A DNA stretch of 64,000 nucleotides, from the NCBI GenBank assembly GCA_029945375.1, contig CM057060.1, positions 62,001-126,000 on the forward strand, written 5' to 3'. This DNA comes from Agaricus subrufescens. Taxonomy: Eukaryota; Basidiomycota; Agaricomycetes; Agaricales; Agaricaceae. Positions 55,418-64,000 of this stretch are shown here, one piece after another. Positions within the stretch are counted from its first letter, which is position 1; each line of letters begins with the position of its first letter. The notes below the pieces were generated by a model. It made no database searches, had not been told where the DNA came from, and was given only the letters and a program-made list of their open reading frames with translations. A program made the translations under genes and the position numbers.

Positions 55418-56509
55418 CTACAGAAAGCGGATCTCGGAAATTGGGTATGGTGTGCTGATATCGTATTCGAATAGCTTGATGTTGCGGTGGACGCGACATG
55501 ACATCGAGGCTATAAGTGGTGTCACCCAAACCGTCAGCATACTTCTAATAATAGGAGGGAGTGAAGAAAAGCATAGGAGGACTGTAATGGTGGTCATCAC
55601 AAGAAAGGCAATCCTTAAACGAAGCATTAATGAAGGTCAAAAATAATGAAAGTACAGGTACGCACAGATAATATTGCTGACCGCCTCGCAGGACAGCCTG
55701 AGACAAACGAGGTAGAGCTTTACCAAGAATAAAGCGCCTCCACCCCATCTCACGATCAATTACTACGTGAGCGATTCCAATCTTGTACGAGATGGCAAGA
55801 AAGACGGAAGAATCGTAGAAAATCATCATAGCCAGGGTGAGACCCATTAGAGGGTTGGCACCCGAATGTTGGAAATATAAAGTGTGTGGGATGTATGATG
55901 GATTTACAGAGTACACCAGAAGGGATTCGGAACACACAGTGGCTATCCAAAGAAAGGCGAAGAACCGGCGAACTCTTGGACTATCTGCATATACTGCAAA
56001 GATCCGTTGGAGAAATAAATAGGAGGAGCATATAATTGACAGCCCGGCATTGATTGTACCAGAGAGCACTACTGCATACAGGTGGTGGATCGGTGTGACT
56101 AGAGAATGTCTCAATGGTTAGCGTCAATTTTCATTGAGAATACGTACTCCTCCGGATAACATTGCTGGTCACATAGACTGCTGCGAAAGCCCTACAAAAA
56201 GTTGATATTGGTCAGGGGTCATGGAGGGATATATACTTACCTAGCGAAAATGAAACAGAATGTAGTAAAGCGAACGCGGCTCCGACGTACAACCCTTATG
56301 TCGTCAGGAAGACTGACAAGTATATCCCAAATTAAAGCCTTTTGAATGGGTGAGTAGGAGATAGTGTGATGTGAGGGAATGGGAAAACTGACACCTAAGA
56401 GGATGAGGAGAGCATTCCTTCCAGCCTCATATGCAATGGCATGCGGAGGTGAGAGATGGTTGAGGTAGGTATCTGGGTTGGGCAGTGTGTCGTTCGATGA
56501 GAGCGTCAT
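55418..56509 (-). CDS. 7-TM membrane protein, array copy 3
   Basis: Start at 56509: MTLSSNDTLPNPDTYLNHLS. Exon 2 reads LIWDILVSLPDDIRVVRRSR, VRFTTFCFIFAR. The main exon has INAGLSIICSSYLFLQRIFA, VRRFFAFLWIATVCSESLLV, PSYIPHTLYFQHSGANPLMG, YDSSVFLAISYKIGIAHVVI and MGWRRFILGKALPRLSQAVL. The last exon reads FLVMTTITVLLCFSSLPPI, MLTVWVTPLIASMSCRVHRN and ends PISEIRFL. Very similar to copy 2, including the start peptide. Confidence 0.82.
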
Positions 56510-58087
56510 GATAAATCACGCTGAATTTCATGAAGAGAATCCTTCTATTTGTATTGGGACCGTGTCCTATTGATAGTCAAACGACATGATATAAACGTAG
56601 TTGTATATTTTTACCCATAGCATGATGATAGTAGGTGAATGTAAAGAGGTAGTTCTTATCTTGTCTGACTCGGACCTAGAAGTCAGAATGTTTGAAGGCT
56701 GTGCGCTGAGCCAAACCTTACCACTAGGGATCGACTTGAAGATACTGTCTTGTGGTAAGTATACTTCCAATGTCTTTGTGATGCTACAGTACCTGAGTCT
56801 AGATCCGACCCCTCCGCGGCGTCTAGCCCCTATTCTAAACAAGGACGACACAATCACGATCGCCATCATTTTTGTTAGCGGCGTTCGAGATACGAATGTC
56901 ATTGTGATTTGTTGACACTAATTGTGATCTGATGAGCGCATTTGTGACCCTAATTCAAGGACTCTTGGCGTTGTGTGGTGCAGAAGAGGTCTTGCAATGA
57001 AGACCGACTGTGTCATGCTTTCGGATGGCGTGGGCTACAAAAAGGGAGACTGGGATTAATCGAAGAGAGAAAGCTTCTTTCTAACACACTCAGACACCCG
57101 TGAGAAAGTGATCAACGACTCGAAACGTGATTCATCACAAGTTGTACCACGCACTGTGGTTCTAGACTCTTCGCCGTCAGGATGGGAGATATCAGGCATC
57201 AACGCTCAACTTTCCCCTCGCATGGCGACAAATTTGGCTTTGGGATTTACCATCTGAAATCTATGACCTGTGTCTATATATACAATGATTCTACACAACC
57301 CTGAATTCTCGCGACTAACATTCTGTTCCGGAGCGAGGCCCGAACGCCGGGAGTTTTATCTGGTGAGTTGTCGCCGGTCGGGGACAACACGAAGTAGCAT
57401 GGGACAGGTTCACATACCTGCTCCTACTATCACTACAAATACGTATGGGGCCTGTATGGGATACCAGTCAATGAGGGGAGATTTGGGAATTGGAGATAAA
57501 TTATCAAGGATCATGTTTCCAGACAATGTTAAAGGATGCTTGAGAGCTGGTTCTAATTGATGATTGCGTAGCTCCATACGCTCGGGAGTCATCTATTCGT
57601 TTGCGTGTGGCAGAGACTAGGCAGCGCCGTGAGAGGATTACATTTCGATCTATTTTGAGAGCTGGTGATCAGGGGGTATACTTGACCTCCGTTATTTACC
57701 ACAAGGCTTTTCAACACACAGATGGTGCTGACCATCTGCATCAAGTGGTGAATGCCACCAAGATTGAAAACGTATCTTCGTCTGAGTATATTAGATTCAA
57801 ACGGTCGATTGTGCGCGCTGTTGCAGCAATTGAAAATTTACTGTTGTATAGTATATTAACTATGTCTGGCTACGGAGCGTAACTAACAAACACATTGTCA
57901 GAATGAGGCTACCATGTTAGAAGGGTTCAAGGACGTTTATGCTGTCAATACGGACTAGGACCTCTACAGACGAAAGACAATTCACCTGACATGATATTAG
58001 TACGAAAGGCCAATCGAAGTTTCTATTGGCTGGCCCGAGTTCTTGTTAATTAGATGTGTTCCATCAACTACTCAAACCCATGGTTAA
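56510..58087. other. Intergenic block with duplicated sequence
   Basis: About 1.6 kb. 56740-57300 is related to 54480-55020. Short plus-strand frames at 57270-57560 and 57601-57882 are open but show no domain. The first part holds the promoter of copy 3 (CTATTGATAG near 56568). Confidence 0.55.
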
Positions 58088-59186
58088 CTACACAAATTGG
58101 ATCTCGGAAATCGGGTACGGGGAGGCGGCATCACATTCAAATAACTTGATATTTCTGTGGACGCGGCATGACATTGAAGCCATGAGCGGTGCCACAAGCA
58201 CCGTTAGCATACTTTTGAAAATTGCCGGGGTTGAGGGAGTGTAAAGAAATATTCCAGTGGGCACGATCATAAGAAATACAATCCTGAATTGAGGCATCGC
58301 AATCAAAGTCGATCATGAGGAGATACATAGTGCTTACAAGTAGTATTGTTGACCTCCTCGTAAGACTGCTTGAGATAGGCGAGGGAGAGCTTTTCCGGTA
58401 ACAAAACGTTTCCATCCCATTTCACGATCTATCACGATGTGTGCCACTCCAATCTTATATGAGATAGCCAGAAAGACAGAAGAGTCGTAGACGATTATCG
58501 TGATCGTGGTGAGGGCCAAAACGGGTTGAATGCCCGAATCTTTGAAATACTGAGTTTGCGGGATATATGACGGCTTGATGGAGAGCACCAGAATGGATTC
58601 CGAACAAAGGTACGCCATCCAAAGAAAAATGAACACCCGCCGGACCCTACGGCTATCTGCATAAACTGCAAAGACTCTCTGGAGAAATAAATATGAAGAA
58701 CATCCAATGGATAGCCCGCAGAGAATTGCACTGGAGAGCACCATCGTATACAGATTACGGATCGGTGTCGCTGAAAGGAGTGTCAGCGGCCAGAGGCAGT
58801 TTCGACATACAGAGGACGCACTTCTCCGGATGATGTTGTTGATTACATGCGCTACAGCGAAAAATCTACTGTGATTGATATGAATGAGAAGAGATCTGAT
58901 ATCATTTTAACTGACCTAGAGAAAATGAAGCAAAATGTTGAAAAGCGAAAGTGACTCCGCCTCAAGACTTTGATATCATCAGGGAGAGATGAAAGTATAT
59001 CCCAAACAGTGGCCTTTCTTAGTGTTGAGCAAGCAAAACACGACAGAGGGAGTAAGAAAGACCTACCCCCAAGACGATGAGAAGGACATTTCTCGTTGTC
59101 TCATATTCAGAAGTTTCCCGAGGCGAAAGGTGATTAAGGTAAGTGTCTGGGTTGGGAGATGTGGTGCTCAGTAACGGTTCTATCAT
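58088..59186 (-). CDS. 7-TM membrane protein, array copy 4
   Basis: Start at 59186: MIEPLLSTTSPNPDTYLNHL. Exon 1 ends NVLLIVLG. The main exon reads LSIGCSSYLFLQRVFAVYAD, RVFIFLWMAYLCSESILVLS, IKPSYIPQTQYFKDSGIQPV, YDSSVFLAISYKIGVAHIVI and MGWKRFVTGKALPRLSQAVL. The last exon ends ASPYPISEIQFV. Features shared with copies 5 and 6 (QTQxFKDSGxQP) place it nearer to them than to copies 2 and 3. Confidence 0.82.
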
Positions 59187-60191
59187 GATGGAGGGCGTAA
59201 GTGACTAACTCGGTTTCCGTAAGAATTCGCTACTGGCGTACTATTTGTACACTCTATAGATAACTGATATTGATGTGAGCTTCGGCCCGGTATTCAGTGT
59301 TTCAACGATACTAAGGCACAAAGCTTATCACTTGATGCCCCAACGCCGAACACGTTTTGAAACACACGACTCGGCGGGAATGTAGAACTCATGATACATT
59401 CATCGCTCTTCAATACTGTCACCCGTGCAAGGTTCACCTACGTGCTGCGTGCGTAGCTAGATACAGATTTGAAGTAATGGCAGTTGGCGGCGGCGCTGTC
59501 CGGATATTACGCAAACGTTTGATAGTTCGAACATCAATGTTTCGTCATCTTGATGTCCGATATCATGTCAATTACAATGAGGACTTCTCCCTCAGCAGGA
59601 TCCTATCAAAATCCCCGTGGATGCCGGAACGCTACTATCCTAGTTGGTTTAATTGGTTTATTAGTATTCACCGAGGAGTCACTATTACCTTGACTACGAT
59701 AGTATGCTCGGACGGTGGCGATAAGAAATTCGCTATCCCCCAAACTTCTCTTGGCAATCGTCAACCTGGGCCTCAATGATGAGTATATGTATACGATAGA
59801 AGAGTTCGATTCTCTCAATACAACCCGCAAAAGAAAGATTGGTGCCAAGTCTACGTATTCTGGAATTCAGATTTTTGTAATCATAATCTCACTGTTTTGT
59901 GGTATATCAGCTGTTGATACCAATCAATGCTCAATGATGGCATTATCCGTCAGGTGAGGTACACTCTGAGAGATGAACACGGTCGGTGATTGAGTGAGCG
60001 AGCTTGGGCCATTGGGGATCAGTGAGAGTTGGTAGTCTTGAAGTCGATGGGAAATCCTTACAAGCAAGAGCGACTTCATCTACCTCAATGAATGTCATCC
60101 AGCAAAGGAAGAGTCAATTGAAATTCGCACCATCATGTTTCTGTCTCATTTCCTTCAGCGCGTTCCTTGAATAGTTTTTATAATCGGAGAA
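59187..60191. other. Intergenic block, related to 61500-62050
   Basis: The stretch 59790-60190 is related to 61610-62048 (shared TTCGATyCTCTCAATA and TTTTGTAATCAT segments). This is part of the duplication unit of copies 5 and 6. No gene is supported. Confidence 0.6.
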
Positions 60192-61281
60192 TTACAAGAA
60201 TTGAATCTCAGAGATTGGGTAAGGTGGAGCAACATCGTATTCAAATAATTTGATATTCCGGTGAACGCGGCATGACATTGACGCCATGAGCGGTGCCAAG
60301 AACACTGTGAGCATACTTTTGAAGATTGGAGAGCCCGAGGGAAGGTATAGATAAAATCCACTAGGAACGGATACGAGAAAAACAATCCTTAGTAGAAAGT
60401 ATCAATACGGATCAGTCATAGGGACATTAATCGTGCTCACAGATAATACTGCTGACCGCCTCGTAAGACAGCTTGGGACAAACGAGGCAGAGCTCGTCCA
60501 GTAATGAAGCGTTTCCACCCCATTTCACGACCGATCACCACATGCGCAATTCCGATCTTATACGAGATGGCGAAAAAGACGGATGAATCATAGATGATAA
60601 CTATGAAAATAGTGAGGACCATAAGAGGTTGAATACCGGAATCTTTGAAATGTTGAGTTTGTGGAATGTATGCCGGCTTGATGGAGTAGATTATAAGGGA
60701 TTCGGAAAGAAGACATGCAATCCAAAGCACGGTGAAAAACCGTCGAACTGCTGGGCTATCTGCAAAAACTGCAAATGTCCGCTGAAGGAACAAGTATGAG
60801 GAGCATCCAATTGACAACGCGCAGAGAATCGCGCCGGCGAGCACCGTTGCATAAAGGTTGTGGACTGACGTCGCTAAGAACAGTGTGAGCTGTCAGAATC
60901 AATTTAAACACCGGGGGCACATACTCCTTCGGAGAACGTTGCTGGTTACATATGCTAAAGCGAAACCTCTTCAAACTGTTGATTTTGTGCGGAGGGTATA
61001 TTAGGGTATGCACTGACCTGGAGAAAATGAAACAGAATGTAGCAGAGCGAAAGCGGCTCCGCTTTAGGACTTTGATGTCGTCAGGAAGAGTGGTGAGGAT
61101 ATCCCAAACGGTAGCCTATCTAAGCTGTGAGCAAGTTAAACATGCTGATAGAGGAAGAACCGACGCCTAAGAGGATAAGGAGAACATTCCTGGTTGTCTC
61201 ATACTCCCTTGCCTCTTGAGGTGAGAGATAGTTAAGGTAGGTATCCGGATTGGAATGTGTGGGGCTCGATAAAGGTCCCAT
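60192..61281 (-). CDS. 7-TM membrane protein, array copy 5
   Basis: Start chosen at 61281 (MGPLSSPTHSNPDTYLNYLS) because copy 6 has the same peptide; upstream in-frame ATGs exist. The main exon reads GAILCALSIGCSSYLFLQRT, VRRFFTVLWIACLLSESLII, KPAYIPQTQHFKDSGIQPLM, YDSSVFFAISYKIGIAHVVI and MGWKRFITGRALPRLSQAVL. The last exon includes ILTVFLAPLMASMSCRVHR-type sequence and ends ISEIQFL then stop (60192-60194). Nearly identical to copy 6. Confidence 0.82.
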
Positions 61282-62048
61282 GGCATGGCGAAGGGCGTGC
61301 GAAACCATTTCATTGAACAATTTGACATTTATACCCCGAACTCTATTTATGTTTGACACGTATGATCCTATTGATCATGATGTGATGGGATTCGGCCCGC
61401 CTTGCCCACTGACAATCGTTCACCCTCACTGTAGTGTCTACAAATCTTCAGTGTATATCCATGCGATACACGCTAGGTTCATATTCTAAACGCGCATAAA
61501 GGTCACGATAACTCCGAGTCGATGTTTGGTCATCATGTATCCAGCATGTACTCAGATATTATGCCACATATCATATATCATTCGAGTGAGCGGACCTCTT
61601 CTCAACAATGATGGGTGGATAAATTAGTTCGATCCTCTCAATAAAACCCACAATAGGAAGAACGGTACCAAGCCCACGTATGATTTCGTCTGGGACTCCG
61701 ACTTTTGTAATCATTATCTCCTTGTGGTATATTAGCTATAGTACATGACTGCTTTGAGCTGCTAACACTAAACAAAGCTCAATAATGACTTTGTTCACGC
61801 CAGTCTATCAAGTGATGTACACTCTGAAAGATGAATACAGGTGGTGATTGGGTGAGCGAGCTTGGGTTGTTGGGGATCAATGAGACTCGATCGTCTCAAA
61901 GTCAATAGGAAATCCATACAGGCAAGAGCGACTTCATCTACCTTAATGAATACTCTCCAACATAAACATGAGTCAATTGAGATTCCCATCATTACATTTT
62001 TTGTCTTTCATTTGGTGCGTTCCTTCAATAATTCTTATAATCAGAGAA
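61282..62048. other. Intergenic block, related to 59590-60190
   Basis: Duplicated spacer between copies 5 and 6. GTGAGCGGACCTCTTCTCAA (about 61585) recurs near 63412 upstream of copy 6. No gene is supported. Confidence 0.6.
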
Positions 62049-63146
62049 TTACAAGAATTGAATTTCAGAGATTGGGTAAGGTGGAGCAACATCGTATTCA
62101 AATAATTTAATATTCCGGTGAACGCGGCATGTCATTGAAGCCACGAGCGGTGCCAAGAACACTGTGAGCATACTTTTGAAGATTGGAGAGCCCGAGGGAA
62201 GGTATAGATAAGATCCACTAGGAATGGACACGAGGAAGACGATCCTTAGTAGAAGAATCATCAATGCAGATAAACCATAGAGACATTAATTATGCTCACA
62301 GATAATACTGCTGACCGCCTCGCAAGACAGCTTGGGACAAACGAGGCAGAGCTCGTCCAGTAATGAAGCGTTTCCACCCCATTTCACGATCGATCACCAC
62401 ATGCGCAATTCCGATCTTATAGGAGATGGCGAAAAAGACGGATGAATCATAGATGATAATTATGAAAATAATGAGGACCAGTAGAGGTTGAACTCCGGAA
62501 TCTTTGAAATGTTGAGTTTGTGGGATGTATGCCGGCTTGATCAAGTAGATTATAAAGGATTCGGAAAAAAGGCAGGTGATCCAAAGAACGGTGAAAAACC
62601 GTCGAACTGCTGGGCTATCCGCAAAAACTGCAAATATCCGCTGAAGGAACAAGTACGAGGAGCATCCAATTGACAACGCGCAGAGAATCGTGCCGGCGAG
62701 CACCGTTGCATAAAGGTTGCGGACTGGTGTTACTGGAGTAATTTGAGCGGTCAGAGTCAATTGAAATATTGAGGGCACATAGTACTAACTCCTCCAGACA
62801 ACGTTGCTTGTTACAGATGCTAAAGCGAAACATCTTCAAATTGTTGGTATCGAGCAGAGGATGTGTTAGGGTATACACTGACCTAGAGAAAATGAAACAG
62901 AATGTAGCAGAGCGAAAACGACTCCGCTTTAGAACTTTGATATCGTCAGAAAGAGTGGTGAGGATATCCCAAATGGTAGCCTATCGAAGTTGTGAGCAAG
63001 GAATATATACTGATAGAGGAAGAGCTGACGCCTAAGAGGACGAAGAGAACATTCCTGGTTGTCTCATACTCCCTTGCCTCTTGAGGTGAGAGATAGTTAA
63101 GGTAGGTATCTGGATTGGAGTGTGTGCAGCTTGATAAAGGTCCCAT
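62049..63146 (-). CDS. 7-TM membrane protein, array copy 6
   Basis: Start at 63146: MGPLSSCTHSNPDTYLNYLS. Main exon: GTILCALSIGCSSYLFLQRI, VRRFFTVLWITCLFSESFII, KPAYIPQTQHFKDSGVQPLL, YDSSVFFAISYKIGIAHVVI and MGWKRFITGRALPRLSQAVL. The last exon reads LRIVFLVSIPSGSYLYLPSG, MLTVFLAPLVASMTCRVHRN and ends APPYPISEIQFL. The offset to copy 5 is about 1.86 kb at both ends, indicating a recent tandem duplication that included the spacer. Confidence 0.82.
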
Positions 63147-64000
63147 GGCAATGATGGCGAACAGTGCGCGGAACCATTTCACCGAACAATTTGACATTTA
63201 TACCTTGAGCTCTATTTATGTCTGATACATACGCTCGTATTAATGTGATGGAATTCTGCACAGCTCTGATGCCGATGTCCAACCGCCCAATCATCTCACC
63301 GTAGTGTCTACAGATCTCTAATGTCTATCCATACAATACCCGCTATGTTTGTATTCTATCATCATGTATTCAATTTATCCGACTCGGATATCATAACACC
63401 TGCCAGTCACAGTGAGCGGACCTCTTCTCAACAAGGTCCCATGTCTCCCCCCCACCTCCACTTTCAGATAATTATTACCCTCATCGGTATATTAAGGCTC
63501 TTTTGGCCCAGATATGTTTCCTTGCCGGGGAGATCCAAGAACCGATATCTGCATCAGTTGAGACTGCGGACTCCTATACACACATATATATAGGCATGTA
63601 TGAGGAAGAATTGAATCCTTACGGTATATATCGCTCACGGCGACGAAAAAGGTGAACCCTGGCCTATTTATGATTTCATCTTTGATTTAAATGAACACTG
63701 TCTGCGCTCCCAACACATCAGAGATTCTTCAGGAATGAATACCCATAAACTATGATTGGGAGTGGGAGAACGAAGGGTTTCTCAAGGCGGTCAGGTCGGA
63801 GCAAAATGGGCGGTCGACTTACACGCATGCCTGTGCCCTCAACCCTATAGTGGCCCTTGCTTCTAATTGTGTAGGTAGAGTTCCGAGGTGGATTGACAAA
63901 TGAAAGAAAATGTCGAAAACGACACACAGTATACCTGACTAGTAAAATGCCAGACCCATGTGCTCGAGAAATGCATCACGCACTTTCCTGGTGTGGTATA
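63147..64000. other. Upstream region of 7-TM copy 6, window end
   Basis: About 850 bp. The part to about 63450 is related to the upstream spacer of copy 5. Beyond that I see no gene; a minus-strand frame at 63718-63927 has no recognisable domain. Confidence 0.45.

Overview
The window looks like genomic DNA of a mushroom-forming fungus (Basidiomycota, Agaricomycetes). Genes are intron-dense with short introns of about 45-60 nt (GT...AG). The protein families are typical of that class: fungal monocarboxylate-type MFS transporter, F-box/LRR proteins, a CE9-type amidohydrolase, HSF-type transcription factors, a 7-TM family of unknown function, and a Plavaka-type (EnSpm/CACTA-like) transposon. I see no rRNA, tRNA or CRISPR array. 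All family calls come from reading the translations; no searches were run.

Layout. 1-1835 is a 34-bp minisatellite whose unit contains two overlapping perfect palindromes and which has a 510-bp higher-order period. 3149-26582 is mostly ordinary genes: an MFS transporter (+), an Apn1/endonuclease IV DNA repair enzyme (+), two tandem flavin monooxygenase-like genes (-) separated by a small pogo/Tc1-mariner-type element with TA target duplication, a four-TM protein (-), a tartrate/malate dehydrogenase-like decarboxylating dehydrogenase (-), two F-box proteins (one on each strand), and an IML2/TTC39 homologue (+) with two micro-exons.

27464-40346 is a same-strand (-) cluster of four heat-shock-factor-type genes with a membrane-anchored amidohydrolase between the first and second. 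Their promoters share an arrangement: an HSE-like nGAAnnTTCnnGA element about 150-175 bp upstream of the ATG, a CCAAT-like element (three of four) and a TACAAAA-type TATA element. This suggests regulation by HSF, possibly by each other. Three of them carry an inverted repeat at the same place in the coding region; in the first it is a nearly perfect 91-bp palindrome. The third gene has lost the recognition-helix residues expected to contact DNA and gained 11-residue repeats.

41341-63146 is a tandem array of six intact 7-TM genes plus one broken fragment, all on the minus strand. Intergenic blocks are duplicated along with them, and the last two copies are the youngest (about 1.86 kb unit). 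Two transposons interrupt the array. One is a 1.7-kb Mutator-like element with 9-bp target duplications and about 90-100 bp inverted repeats, carrying gene fragments (RecQ-type helicase and another). The other is a 6.6-kb Plavaka-type element with TA duplications that lies between the start codon of copy 2 and its ancestral promoter. The Plavaka transposase and the broken 7-TM copy both carry premature TGA codons where CGA is expected, as produced by cytosine deamination.
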